Shown: positions 25,235 through 33,816 of the stretch, piece by piece
Layout: every line of letters starts with the position of its first letter
Position numbering within the stretch: the stretch's first letter is position 1
Origin: Treponema socranskii subsp. socranskii VPI DR56BR1116 = ATCC 35536
GTDB lineage: Bacteria; Spirochaetota; Spirochaetia; Treponematales; Treponemataceae
Assembly: GCF_000468115.1 (NCBI RefSeq)
Contig: NZ_AVQI01000083.1
Span: 1 to 46,215, forward strand
Direction of reading: 5' to 3'
Length of the DNA stretch: 46,215 bases
Program-made: the position numbers and the translations under genes
Notes under the pieces: generated by a model
The model's database searches: none
The model's input: only the letters and a program-made list of their open reading frames with translations
What the model was told of the DNA's origin: nothing

Positions 25235-26506
25235 ATGAACTACATCAAAAAAAATTCACAAGAAGAAAAAGAATTGCTCGAGCGTTTTTTGCGCTATGTA
25301 AAAACGTACTCCGAAAGCGATTCGAATAAAGCCGACGAAGGGATCATGCCCTCAACTCCGCAGCAAAGGGATTTTGCAAATATGATTGCCGAAGAGATGA
25401 AAGCTGCGGGTTTGGAAAACGTGCACGTCACCGAGTTTTGCTATGCGTACGGCGTTCTCCCCGCTTCCGAGGGTTTTGAAAACGTGCCGCCCTTTTGTCT
25501 CCTTTCGCACATGGACACGGTCGACGAAGTGAGCGGAAAAAACGTCAATCCCGTCGTGCATGAAAACTACGACGGCGCTCTCATCGAACTTGCGGAAACG
25601 AATCCGCTCGATGCCGCATCGGACGAAGCGCTCGCAGAGGCGGCACGCGAGCGCGATACGATTATCACGACGGATGGGCATACGCTCCTCGGTGCGGACG
25701 ATAAGGCGGGCATCGCGGCGATTATGACGGCGATTTCGTACCTTAAAGCGCACGAAGAGATCAAGCACGGGAAAATCGAAGTAGTCTTTTCACCCGACGA
25801 AGAGACGGGGCACGGCATGGATAAAGTGCCGCTCGAATCGATTCAATCGAAGCGCGCGTACACTGTCGACGGCGGGCATATCGGCGAGCTTGAAACGGAA
25901 TGCTTCAATGCGGTCGGAACGACGGTCGTCTTTACGGGCAAATCGACGCACACGGGAACGGCACGGAAAGCGGGCATGATAAACGCGATCGCTATGGCAT
26001 CGCATTTTGTGTCCTCGCTCCCCATTACCGAGCGCCCCGAAACGTCGGACGGTATGGCAGGCTTTTACGCGCCGATCGAATTTACGGGAACGATCGAAAA
26101 ATCGACGGTGTATCTTTTGCTGCGCGACTTTGACGGCGAAAATATGAAAATGCGGCAAAAAACCGTCGAAGCGCTCGCCGAAGCTGCCGCACTTTCTTTC
26201 GGCGGCAGTGCAAAAGTGACCCATAAAACGCAGTATTTCAATATGAAGCGAAAGCTTGACGAACATCCCGAAGTCGTGCGCGATTTGGAAGCGGCGTACC
26301 GAACGGCGGGCGTGGAACCCGTCTTTATGCCGATCAGAGGCGGCACCGACGGTTCGCGGCTCACCGAAATGGGCATCCCTACGCCGAACATTTTTACCGG
26401 CGGACACAATTATCATTCGCGTATGGAGTGGGCTTCGCTTAACCAAATGTGTAAAGCTGCCGATATTTTAATAAACCTTGCGGGCATTATCGGTACGGCA
26501 AATTAA
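25235..26506 (+). CDS. pepT: Peptidase T (tripeptide aminopeptidase)
   Basis: 423 residues, M20B family. Metal and catalytic motifs: LLSHMDTVD (His ligand and Asp), LLGADDKAGIA (bridging Asp), FSPDEETGHG (catalytic Glu and ligand), YTVDGGHIGELE and, near the end, NIFTGGHNYHSRMEW (last His). The dimerisation lid runs from about residue 215 to 330 (STHTGTARKAGMINAI). PepT removes the N-terminal residue from tripeptides in the cytoplasm with two zinc ions, which suits a host-associated amino-acid auxotroph. ATG 25235 is the only sensible start and has no Shine-Dalgarno, only a -10 six bases upstream. murA follows 49 bases later with its own ribosome binding site. Confidence 0.95.
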   Translation: MNYIKKNSQEEKELLERFLRYVKTYSESDSNKADEGIMPSTPQQRDFANMIAEEMKAAGLENVHVTEFCYAYGVLPASEGFENVPPFCLLSHMDTVDEVSGKNVNPVVHENYDGALIELAETNPLDAASDEALAEAARERDTIITTDGHTLLGADDKAGIAAIMTAISYLKAHEEIKHGKIEVVFSPDEETGHGMDKVPLESIQSKRAYTVDGGHIGELETECFNAVGTTVVFTGKSTHTGTARKAGMINAIAMASHFVSSLPITERPETSDGMAGFYAPIEFTGTIEKSTVYLLLRDFDGENMKMRQKTVEALAEAAALSFGGSAKVTHKTQYFNMKRKLDEHPEVVRDLEAAYRTAGVEPVFMPIRGGTDGSRLTEMGIPTPNIFTGGHNYHSRMEWASLNQMCKAADILINLAGIIGTAN

Positions 26507-26555
26507 CCCCCGATGCGCCTGTGTGTGAAACGCACTATAAAGACGGGAGGCGGCA

Positions 26556-27839
26556 ATGCACGAATACATAATCGACGGCGGATTTCCGATTCGGGGAAGC
26601 ATCACCGCAGGCGGCAATAAAAACGCGGCGCTCCCGTGCATTGCGGCGGCTTTGCTCACGGAAGAAAGCGTTACGCTGCACAATATTCCGGACATAGAAG
26701 ACACGCGCGTTATGCTCGACATCGCCCGATCCTTCGGCGCCGACGTCGAATGCGTAAAAAATCACAGCTGGAAAATCACCGCCAAGCGATTTGCAAACAC
26801 GATGATCCCCCCGGAACTTTCAAAAAAGATACGCGCATCGATTTTATTTGCAGGTCCCTTGCTCGCTCGAACGGGAAGAGCGGAAATGCTGCCGCCGGGC
26901 GGAGACGTTATCGGCAGGAGAAGGCTCGACACGCACTTTCTCGCGCTCACCGAACTCGGCGCACGCGTAGACATAAACGGTAAATTCGTGTTTTATGCGG
27001 ACGCGCTCAAAGGCGCCGATATCTTTCTCGACGAAATGTCGGTAACCGCGACGGAAAACGCCGTCATGGCGGCAGTGCTTGCAAAAGGCGAAACGATCAT
27101 TTCAAATGCAGCGAGCGAACCCCACATACAGACCTTATGCGCCATGCTCGTGAGTATGGGCGCAAAAATCAGCGGCATCGGAAGCAATATTTTACGCATC
27201 GAAGGAGTCGAGTCCCTGCACGGCTGCGAATGTACGATAGGCCCGGATTACATGGAAATCGGTTCGTTTATCGGACTCGCGGCGGCCACCCGCGGTTCGC
27301 TCACGATCGAAGGCGTCAATCCTCAAGATATGCGGCCGCTCAGGCTCGGTTTCAGCAAACTCGGCATCGCATGGAATATCGACGGCACGACGCTCACCGT
27401 TCCCGAACGGCAGGAACTCAAAGTAAACGGCGATATCGGAAACTCGACGCCGAAAATCGACGACGCTCCGTGGCCGGGTTTTCCGCCCGATTTGACGAGC
27501 ATTATGACGGTCGTCGCAACGCAAGTCGAAGGCACCGTGCTTATCTTCGAAAAGATGTTTGAATCGCGCATGTTTTTCGTCGATAAACTGATAAACATGG
27601 GTGCCTGCATCACGCTCTGCGATCCGCACCGCGCCGTCGTGTCGGGCCCGCGCATCCTCCACGGCGACCACCTCGTCTCTCCCGACGTGCGCGCGGGCAT
27701 GGCAATGGTGATCGCGGCGATGACGGCGCACGGACAAAGCAGAATTTCAAATGTGTACCAGATCGAACGCGGCTACGAACACTTGGTCGAACGGCTTCAG
27801 TCGGTCGGAGCGCACATCACGACGGTCGACGTCGAGTAA
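26556..27839 (+). CDS. murA: UDP-N-acetylglucosamine 1-carboxyvinyltransferase MurA (Asp variant)
   Basis: 427 residues, the normal length. It transfers enolpyruvate from PEP to UDP-GlcNAc, the first committed peptidoglycan step, in the cytoplasm. Motifs: AGGNKNAALPCIAAALLTEE at the start (the catalytic Lys of NKN), the mobile loop LPPGGDVIGRRRLDTH, and RAGMAMVIAAMTAHGQS near the end. In most bacteria the loop carries Cys (C115 in E. coli), the residue alkylated by fosfomycin; here it is D117, as in Mycobacterium and Chlamydia, where the enzyme is active and naturally resistant. GGGAGG upstream supports ATG 26556. It follows pepT by 49 bases and may share its transcript. Confidence 0.97.
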   Translation: MHEYIIDGGFPIRGSITAGGNKNAALPCIAAALLTEESVTLHNIPDIEDTRVMLDIARSFGADVECVKNHSWKITAKRFANTMIPPELSKKIRASILFAGPLLARTGRAEMLPPGGDVIGRRRLDTHFLALTELGARVDINGKFVFYADALKGADIFLDEMSVTATENAVMAAVLAKGETIISNAASEPHIQTLCAMLVSMGAKISGIGSNILRIEGVESLHGCECTIGPDYMEIGSFIGLAAATRGSLTIEGVNPQDMRPLRLGFSKLGIAWNIDGTTLTVPERQELKVNGDIGNSTPKIDDAPWPGFPPDLTSIMTVVATQVEGTVLIFEKMFESRMFFVDKLINMGACITLCDPHRAVVSGPRILHGDHLVSPDVRAGMAMVIAAMTAHGQSRISNVYQIERGYEHLVERLQSVGAHITTVDVE

Positions 27840-27961
27840 AAGCAAGGGACTTCCGGTATGTAATAATTTACGGCAAGGTCAGCTGATATCCACCGACTGT
27901 ACTGCGCATCCAAATACCGCGTACCATAATAGTATAAACCGGTTTCGACAAGTCGTTTATT

Positions 27962-28282
27962 TTACACAGTTGCCGTCTTTTTCACAAAAGGCAACGTTTC
28001 GAATGTTTTATTTTCCAGCATACTGATTAAACGGCAAGCCGTACCGGTTGGATGATTCGTTCCTTTTTCCCATGCCTCCACCGTTTTACTTGAAACACCC
28101 ATATAATTTGCAAACAAAAGCTGTGTCATTCCAACGGAAGTCCGTATCTGTTTTATTTCAGTATTATCATATTTTTTTACAGGTTGAATTTCATAAACTG
28201 TTTTACGCCCTTTTAATTCTCCCTGCTCAATTGCAACCGCTTCATTCAAACTTGTCATCAGACTATCAAAAAATTTACTCAT
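27962..28282 (-). CDS. Antitoxin of the HigA/NadS type (XRE HTH), orphan
   Basis: 106 residues. Residues about 1-45 link to a conserved early segment (MTSLNEAVAIEQGELKGRKT) and residues about 50-95 form an XRE helix-turn-helix with the specific pattern VGMTQLLFANYMGVSSKTVE and AWEKGTNHPTGTACRLI. This is the antitoxin that follows RelE/HigB-type toxins and represses the operon. Its ATG (28282) overlaps the last codons and stop of the toxin remnant by eight bases, as in intact modules, with GGAG ahead of the start. The toxin lacks its N-terminal third, so the antitoxin is now solitary. It is distinct in sequence from the antitoxin at 2437-2742. Confidence 0.85.
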   Translation of the reverse strand: MSKFFDSLMTSLNEAVAIEQGELKGRKTVYEIQPVKKYDNTEIKQIRTSVGMTQLLFANYMGVSSKTVEAWEKGTNHPTGTACRLISMLENKTFETLPFVKKTATV

Positions 28283-28499
28283 GTTCTTTTCTCCAATTTT
28301 TTGCGGTTTCCGTTTTTAAAACTTCGATAACCTGCTTTACTTCGTTTTTTTCTGCAGCAGTCAGATTCGACTTTTCATCCTTTGAAAATACCTGAAGCAG
28401 ATAAATTTTTTCAAATGCTACAAAATCGACATAACAGACTCCGGCACTTCCGCTTTTTCCTTTATCCTCATATTGTCCCGTCCGTTTTAATAAAACGTC
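28275..28499 (-). pseudogene. C-terminal remnant of a RelE/HigB-family toxin
   Basis: Reading DVLLKRTGQYEDKGKSGSAG, then CYVDFVAFEKIYLLQVFSKD and EKSNLTAAEKNEVKQVIEVL, about 75 residues remain of a toxin normally near 110. The GKSG segment, the beta strand with IYLL.VFSKDEK and the final Leu-Thr-rich helix match the RelE-like toxins that pair with NadS/HigA antitoxins. The N-terminal ~35-45 residues are gone: upstream the frame runs into the 3' end of the LysE-type gene without a start codon or ribosome binding site. The stop overlaps the antitoxin start. I read it as a truncated toxin joined to the LysE gene by deletion or insertion. Confidence 0.75.
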
Positions 28500-29095
28500 T
28501 GCACTCCCGTCACGACAAGGCCTACAGTACACGATAAAAGAGCGGCGAACATCGCAATATTTATCCCTTTTCGATGCGTAACGAAAAAACGTTGCATGGA
28601 CGTTCCCGCAAAAAGCCATGCAAGATTTGCGACCGGCCCCGTAAACGGCAAAAAAAACGCAGTCAAAAGCAGCGGCGTAAATCCTTGTGAATACGGCAGT
28701 ACGTACGAACTCAGCGCGGTAAAGCAGAAAATCATTACCTTCGCATTCGTCAGCTGTACAAAAAGACCGGAAAAAAAGCCCCGATAAACGACGCGTCGTT
28801 CGCCGCATTCATACGTGGTGCGCAAAATGCGGAACGAAAGATATGCAAGATATGCCGCGCCGGCAAACGCAAAGATGCCCGCATATTTTTTTACCATACT
28901 GCCGATACAATAGGTGAGAACGGCGGATGCGAGCGACACGATCGTAAAGCCTACGAACAATCCCGTCCACTGCTTCAGCGCTTTTTCTTTACCGTACTGC
29001 AAGGCGGTATACAGTGACAAAAGATTTGCAGGGCCTGGCGTAACGGCGCCAGCAAAACAAAACAATAAAAACGACGGGATAATTTTGATCGGCAT
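28487..29095 (-). CDS. LysE-family amino-acid/metabolite exporter
   Basis: 202 residues and about six membrane segments. The family hallmark is near the N-terminus: IIPSFLLFCFAGAVTPGPAN with the TPGPAN motif, followed by ALKQWTGLFVGFTIVSLASA, AGAAYLAYLSFRILR and NAKVMIFCFTALSSYVLPYS. LysE/RhtB proteins export amino acids such as lysine, threonine or homoserine lactones; the substrate here is not predictable. The ATG at 29095 is chosen because an earlier start would add a charged stretch not seen in the family and because a TATACT box ends six bases before it. Its last codons overlap the truncated toxin frame by about 13 bases, suggesting arrival or rearrangement at a TA locus. Confidence 0.88.
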   Translation of the reverse strand: MPIKIIPSFLLFCFAGAVTPGPANLLSLYTALQYGKEKALKQWTGLFVGFTIVSLASAVLTYCIGSMVKKYAGIFAFAGAAYLAYLSFRILRTTYECGERRVVYRGFFSGLFVQLTNAKVMIFCFTALSSYVLPYSQGFTPLLLTAFFLPFTGPVANLAWLFAGTSMQRFFVTHRKGINIAMFAALLSCTVGLVVTGVQTFY

Positions 29096-29101
29096 GATGT
29101 A

Positions 29102-29107
29102 AGTATA
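29102..29107 (-). promoter_or_regulatory. -10 box of the LysE-type gene, leaderless type
   Basis: Minus-strand TATACT ends six bases before ATG 29095. There is no TGn extension and no good -35, so this is weaker than the other cases. Confidence 0.4.
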
Positions 29108-29525
29108 AACATTTTTCGTCTGAAAAACTACTCGTATACTGCGACCCATCCTGTACTAGAGCAGATATTAACAATTTCGTTTCGAAATCAATTCAAAGTG
29201 CGAATCACAACGCCCGATATCGAGTAAAAAGCGGGAGCCGCTTCCGGCACGGGACACTTTTGTGCGGAAGGGACGGCAAAGCGTAGTTGTATGTTATTAC
29301 GTTTTTAAATACTTTGCAATTATATTTTGCAATTTAAAAAGTGCCGATTTACGCAAACAGAGGACAGTCGATTTCCGATCCTTCATTTCATCCGTAAAAG
29401 CATCGATAAAGTATCCGTCATATATATGCGTCTTTTAAATACACCGAAAGAAAATTATCTCCGCCCTTATCGTTTTTATAACAAAAAACAATATCCGGAC
29501 GATCGGAAACGCAAAGTTCTTTCGT
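29108..29525. other. Stretch without recognisable gene
   Basis: About 420 bp. It has a short plus-strand frame (from 29327) with no recognisable product and no ribosome binding site, and a TTGCAATT direct repeat near 29311-29336. Nothing further is supported. Confidence 0.5.
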
Positions 29526-29741
29526 TTAAAGCAAACGTACAGACAGCTTCTTTCCAAGAGCATAGGCAAAACGCTCGATTGTAGAAAGCGATGTATTGAA
29601 TGAAGGATTCAATGCGTTATCAACGGCTGTACGAGTCGTATTCATCCGCTTTGCCACAGCCGATTTTGTAAGTTTTTGTTTTGCCATTTCAGCCTGTAAT
29701 TGAGCAGCGATTACTTTTTTTGTTGCAAGCTCTTCCCTAAT
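29526..29741 (-). pseudogene. Truncated XRE/HTH antitoxin-like gene
   Basis: The minus-strand frame between an upstream TGA (29744-29742) and the TAA at 29528-29526 encodes ELATKKVIAAQLQAEMAKQK, LTKSAVAKRMNTTRTAVDNA and LNPSFNTSLSTIERFAYALG, ending KKLSVRLL. This is the helix-turn-helix core and final segment of antitoxin-like XRE proteins of ~95 residues (typically ...KRVIAWQLxxEMKxxxLTKxxMAxRM...). About 71 residues remain, there is no ATG, GTG or TTG before the conserved part, and no toxin gene fits on either side. It is therefore a decayed third TA-type relic, or uses an unusual start. It lies between the gene-free stretch and the pseudouridine synthase gene. Confidence 0.65.
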
Positions 29742-29825
29742 TCACAGCAAACGCGCGCCGCAACCGCCGGCGAACGTCTGCAATCGTAGGCGCTTGTCGC
29801 GTCCGCCCGCTCCCGCATCATCCCC

Positions 29826-31163
29826 TTAAAAATCGGGTTCGCATTCGAAAGCGACCCGCCCGCCCGTTACAGGATGAATAAACGACAGATACGAAGCGTG
29901 AAGCATGAGACGCTCTCCCGCCCCGCACGTTCCGTACAAAGAATCGCCGACGATCGGAAGACCGAAGCCGTGCATATCGCTTGACGCGACGCGGAGCTGG
30001 TGCGTACGCCCCGTGTACGGAATAAACAAAATGCGCGTCACCTTTCTGTTTTTTCCGTCGGTTCCGCGGTACCGGTTGTAGCCGAGTTTTTTCCATTCGG
30101 TGATGCCGAGTTTGCCGTTTGCTTCGTCGTAGATGCGTTTCGGGCGATTCGGCCAGTCGAGCGAAAACTTCAATTCCATGCGCCCTTCGCCGACGCTTGG
30201 AAGAGGTGCGCATCGGCCGGGCGCGTTTTCGAGAGATCCGTCAAGCAGTGCGATATAGCGCTTATGCACATCGCCTTTTTCGAATTGCATCGAAAGCGAG
30301 CGCTGCGCGTCCTGCGTAAAGGCTAGCACCATGAGCCCCGACGTTTCCATGTCGAGCCGGTGCACCGACGGATACGGAATCGTTTTCGGAAAGAGGCGCT
30401 TCATACGGTTTACGATGCAGTCCTGTTTTTCAGGTCCCCGACCCGGAACGGAAAGGAGGCCGCTCGGCTTATTGACAACGAGGATCGCGTCGTCGCGGTA
30501 GACGATTTCAAGACCGAGCATCGAAGGCAAAACGAGCGCGCAGCGTTCGTCGCACGGCGGATAGGATGTGCCGCTCTTTTTGCTTTGCGTCGCCTTACCC
30601 CAATACATTTCATCCATGCTCACGGGAAAAAGCGAGTGCGAAAACGCGTAGTCGAGCAGTTTCGGCGCACAGCAGTCGCCGGTACCTGTCGGCGGCAATT
30701 TCGTTTTGCAGATATCGCTAAGATGCCGAACGTTTCCGTCTATACAGTGAAATCGATAGAGTTCATGTACTTTTCGAAGCGACTCGGTCGTTAATATTTC
30801 GCGCTCTCGGGCAATACGGCGAAGATCGTTTTCGGGAGCGCTTTTCAACTCCGCAGTCAATTCGTGGATGCGTTTGTCGTTCGGTAAAAGCGCATCAGCA
30901 ATAAGCTTTGCGCTCACGATCGGCGGTACCCATATCCCCTCCGATTCTCCCTCTGCGACGAGGCTGTTGCCCGAAACCGCGTTGAGAATTATTTTATTGC
31001 CTTCGGTATCGGCGCATACGAGGCATCCGATCATAACGCCGTGCCCGTCGCGCTCTGCACTCGGAAGCGACACCTGTTTTAAAACGAGGGAACCGTTTTG
31101 AAGCCGCTCGAAAATCTTTTTCAGATAGAGATGCGCGCGTTTTGTCGGAAGAGACGGAAACAT
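29826..31163 (-). CDS. RluA-family RNA pseudouridine synthase with N-terminal extension
   Basis: 445 residues. The catalytic domain occupies about 215-445: IVYRDDAILVVNKPSGLLSV, then SVHRLDMETSGLMVLA with the catalytic Asp in HRLD, KRYIALLDG, and IPYTGRTHQLRVASSDM. It isomerises specific uridines in rRNA or tRNA. The first ~200 residues are an extension found in a subset of RluA proteins, including TGTGDCCAPKLLDYAFSHSL with paired cysteines; its role is unknown to me. The gene starts three bases after the AroDE stop, so it is the last gene of the operon beginning at 37216. The target uridine cannot be assigned. Confidence 0.9.
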   Translation of the reverse strand: MFPSLPTKRAHLYLKKIFERLQNGSLVLKQVSLPSAERDGHGVMIGCLVCADTEGNKIILNAVSGNSLVAEGESEGIWVPPIVSAKLIADALLPNDKRIHELTAELKSAPENDLRRIAREREILTTESLRKVHELYRFHCIDGNVRHLSDICKTKLPPTGTGDCCAPKLLDYAFSHSLFPVSMDEMYWGKATQSKKSGTSYPPCDERCALVLPSMLGLEIVYRDDAILVVNKPSGLLSVPGRGPEKQDCIVNRMKRLFPKTIPYPSVHRLDMETSGLMVLAFTQDAQRSLSMQFEKGDVHKRYIALLDGSLENAPGRCAPLPSVGEGRMELKFSLDWPNRPKRIYDEANGKLGITEWKKLGYNRYRGTDGKNRKVTRILFIPYTGRTHQLRVASSDMHGFGLPIVGDSLYGTCGAGERLMLHASYLSFIHPVTGGRVAFECEPDF

Positions 31164-31166
31164 CGG

Positions 31167-32684
31167 CTAACAAAGCCTCTCGCATTCGGCACCGTAATCG
31201 ATTCCCGTAAAAATTTTAAACTGTTTATAGCCCTGATACTTGAGCATTTCCGCACCGTTGCACGTTTTGCAGCCCGCTTCCGAAGCACGCGCCATAATCG
31301 GTGTGACGGCAGGCACGTACACCAAATCGAATACCGTTTCCGCTCCGGTGAATTGATAAAAGTACAGCGGATCGCCGTCTTTCGACGCTTCTCCTTCGGA
31401 ACTCATACCCTTCGACGTCGTCTGAACGATGATGTCGGCGTACTTTTCGATTTTTTTCGCAGCTTCGGGGCCGAGGGGCGCATAGTCGAAGCCGTATCGT
31501 TCGGCAAGCGCTTTCGCATGAGAAAGCGTTCTGTTGAAGACACACGCTTTTGCGCCGAGTGATTTTACGACGTATGCGACGGCTTTTGCAGCTCCTCCCG
31601 CACCGATGATCGCAACACGGCGGCGGCGAAGTTTTTTTACGCCGAGAAAACGCAAAAGCGCCGTTTGAAATCCGTACGCATCGGTATTGCAGCCCGTCCA
31701 TCCCTCGTCGGTACGCACGACGGTATTGCATGCGCCGATCGCCTGCGCTTCCGAATCGAGCTTTATCAATTCGGAGATCACGGTTTCTTTATGCGGAACG
31801 GTTACCGCAAGCCCCCGCACACCGAGGGATGCCGCGCAGTCGAGGACGTCGGAAACGGACGGCGAGCGCAGCGGCAAAAGAAGCGCATCGATATTATTAA
31901 TTTTATATCCTGAATTATGAAGCGCGGGACTCGATGTTTTTGCAAGCGGCCAGCCGGTCACCGCATAGAGCGTTGTTCGATCGCTTAAAGAGCGGAAACG
32001 GTATACGTCGTTCAACGATACGGGATCGATATGTCCGATGCCGGAAATATTGTTTTCCGTTTCTTCGGGCGACACGTAGGTGAGGTACGAATGAAGTTTA
32101 TATGCCAAAATACGCGAAACCTGTCCGAGCGGGCCCATCGCGCACAGTATGTGCTCGTAATCGGTCATCGACTCCGCTTCACGGAACATATCGGAAACGT
32201 CGGCAAGCGTTTTCGGCATAAAGGCGATCTTCGGAATTTCATAGCCGGTCGTGCGCATCGCTTCGCATTTCGCTTTGAGATTTTTTATCGGCTTTTCCAT
32301 GTCGTGGCAGCTTCTGATGATGCGGACGCCGAAAGCAAGTGAGGCATCTTGCAGACTCGGCACGCGGAAATCTTCTTCAAAATCGACGTACGCGAAATTC
32401 TTTTGCGGGTTTTGGTCGGCAAACGCGAGGGCGCGTCCGAAAAGCATCGTACGCGACATTTCATTGCTCGTAAATCTTCCACCGTCGGCCGTCCGGCGGA
32501 TCGTCAATATGCACGGTACGTTGACCATCGCCGGAAAGCGGCGTACCGACAGCTGTTCGTCGGGAGCAAGGAAATCGACGCGGAGTTCTGCGACGTCGAT
32601 ATAGCGGTTATACTTCCGCACGAGAGCCGCGTTCTCTTCGAGCGTCGGGGATGTAAGCGTCAAACAGACCAGCGGCTTGCTCAT
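31167..32684 (-). CDS. aroDE: Bifunctional 3-dehydroquinate dehydratase / shikimate dehydrogenase
   Basis: 505 residues fusing two shikimate-pathway enzymes. Residues 1-~220 are a class I dehydroquinase: ELRVDFL, the catalytic His127 in RSCHDMEK and the Schiff-base Lys152 in PKIAFMPK. Residues ~235-505 are shikimate dehydrogenase: VTGWPLAKTSSPALHN, VTVPHKE (catalytic Lys), GACNTVV, CNTDAYGF (catalytic Asp), the NADP loop GAGGAAKAVAY and NRT. All key residues are present, so both steps 3-dehydroquinate to 3-dehydroshikimate to shikimate should work. I choose ATG 32684 because GAGG is eight bases away; ATG 32690 is too close to it. The same fusion occurs in plants, chlamydiae and some spirochaetes. 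aroC lies at 41292. Confidence 0.95.
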   Translation of the reverse strand: MSKPLVCLTLTSPTLEENAALVRKYNRYIDVAELRVDFLAPDEQLSVRRFPAMVNVPCILTIRRTADGGRFTSNEMSRTMLFGRALAFADQNPQKNFAYVDFEEDFRVPSLQDASLAFGVRIIRSCHDMEKPIKNLKAKCEAMRTTGYEIPKIAFMPKTLADVSDMFREAESMTDYEHILCAMGPLGQVSRILAYKLHSYLTYVSPEETENNISGIGHIDPVSLNDVYRFRSLSDRTTLYAVTGWPLAKTSSPALHNSGYKINNIDALLLPLRSPSVSDVLDCAASLGVRGLAVTVPHKETVISELIKLDSEAQAIGACNTVVRTDEGWTGCNTDAYGFQTALLRFLGVKKLRRRRVAIIGAGGAAKAVAYVVKSLGAKACVFNRTLSHAKALAERYGFDYAPLGPEAAKKIEKYADIIVQTTSKGMSSEGEASKDGDPLYFYQFTGAETVFDLVYVPAVTPIMARASEAGCKTCNGAEMLKYQGYKQFKIFTGIDYGAECERLC

Positions 32685-32712
32685 CGACATATCCTCATCG
32701 ATAATTATTAAT

Positions 32713-33765
32713 TTATTTGACGGTAATGCGCTTGTGTTCTCGTTCTCCGGCCGATGACACGATCGAAAGCACAAGCTCCGTTCCTCTCGGAACGGCGTAC
32801 GGAATCGTAACGGCGCCTCCCGGATGGGAAAACGTCACAACCGTATAGGCGTCTCCTTCTTCCGGTTCTGCCGTGAGTTTTATCGGTACGGGATACGGAT
32901 AGTTCGTCAGCACGTCTTCAAATATGCCGTACACATTGCCGCCTTGTGCTTGCCGCGGAAATGCGAATTCGACCGCGACGTGCGTATAATTTGCAACGAG
33001 CTCTTCCGCAAAAGTCTGCTCGTGCACGACCGTTCCCGCTGCTTCGCCCGGCTCCGCTGTATGCGCCGTAAAATCGAAAACGAGGCGCGTACGTGACATC
33101 TGCTGGAGCACGTCGCTCACGGAATTGCCGATCAAATCGGGAACTCTCGTATTTTCGAAATTCGGCCCGCGGCTTACGACAAAATGCACCGTTACCGGAT
33201 CGCTTATGCTTGTGCCTTCCGGCGGATCCTGTTCAAGAATCGTGCCCGCTTCGGCGGTGTCGGCTTTATACTGCGGAGAGGCGATGACGATGAGCGGCCG
33301 CGCCGATCCCGCAAAAAGCGTCTGCAGCTTCATGCGCACCGAGTCGATATTTTCTCCGATATAATTTTCCACGTGGTCGATGACGACGCCGCGGCTTACG
33401 ACGAGCGAAATGTGGCTGAATCCTTTTCTGATCGCTCCTCCCGACGGATCCTGTTCGAGAATCGTTCCCTCGTCGCCCGGCGTTTCCGAATAGCGCAGTT
33501 GGATTTCAGAGTACAATTTTTTCGCCTGCATTTCGATAAGCGCCGTCGTCAGTTTTTTCCCCGTAACATCGGGAACGAGCACTTGTTCGGGGCCCTTTAC
33601 GTTTACGGTAAAGACGGCGAGGCATGCAAGCGCCATCACGACAAAGGTGACGATGACAGTCGATAAAAGCAGTTTGCCGTTTGATTGGAGTTTTTCAAGC
33701 GCAGCGTGAAAATCGATTTGAAACGCTTTTTCTTTTAATTTTAATAATATATCTTTGAACTTCAT
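32713..33765 (-). CDS. Membrane-anchored PASTA-domain protein without kinase domain
   Basis: 350 residues. A ~35-residue cytoplasmic part is followed by one membrane segment (LLSTVIVTFVVMALACLAVF, about 33-52) and three PASTA repeats outside: about 58-125 (VLVPDVTGKKL ... ILEQDPSGG ... VSRG), 127-200 (YIGENIDSV ... ILEQDPPEG ... VSRG) and 205-275 (RVPDLIGNSV ...). A C-terminal beta-rich region follows. PASTA domains bind peptidoglycan fragments in Ser/Thr kinases and penicillin-binding proteins; here there is no catalytic part. It may help organise cell-wall synthesis in the periplasm. It sits in an operon with AroDE downstream; GAGG lies about eleven bases before the ATG. Confidence 0.88.
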   Translation of the reverse strand: MKFKDILLKLKEKAFQIDFHAALEKLQSNGKLLLSTVIVTFVVMALACLAVFTVNVKGPEQVLVPDVTGKKLTTALIEMQAKKLYSEIQLRYSETPGDEGTILEQDPSGGAIRKGFSHISLVVSRGVVIDHVENYIGENIDSVRMKLQTLFAGSARPLIVIASPQYKADTAEAGTILEQDPPEGTSISDPVTVHFVVSRGPNFENTRVPDLIGNSVSDVLQQMSRTRLVFDFTAHTAEPGEAAGTVVHEQTFAEELVANYTHVAVEFAFPRQAQGGNVYGIFEDVLTNYPYPVPIKLTAEPEEGDAYTVVTFSHPGGAVTIPYAVPRGTELVLSIVSSAGEREHKRITVK

Positions 33766-33816
33766 ATCAATCGTATCCTCGACGGTTTTTTATCGTATCA
33801 TTTTCCGCGTACATAA

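Noticed and set aside
29327-29584. 85-codon plus-strand frame in the gene-free stretch
   Set aside because: No ribosome binding site, no recognisable product, and its end overlaps the antitoxin relic on the other strand.
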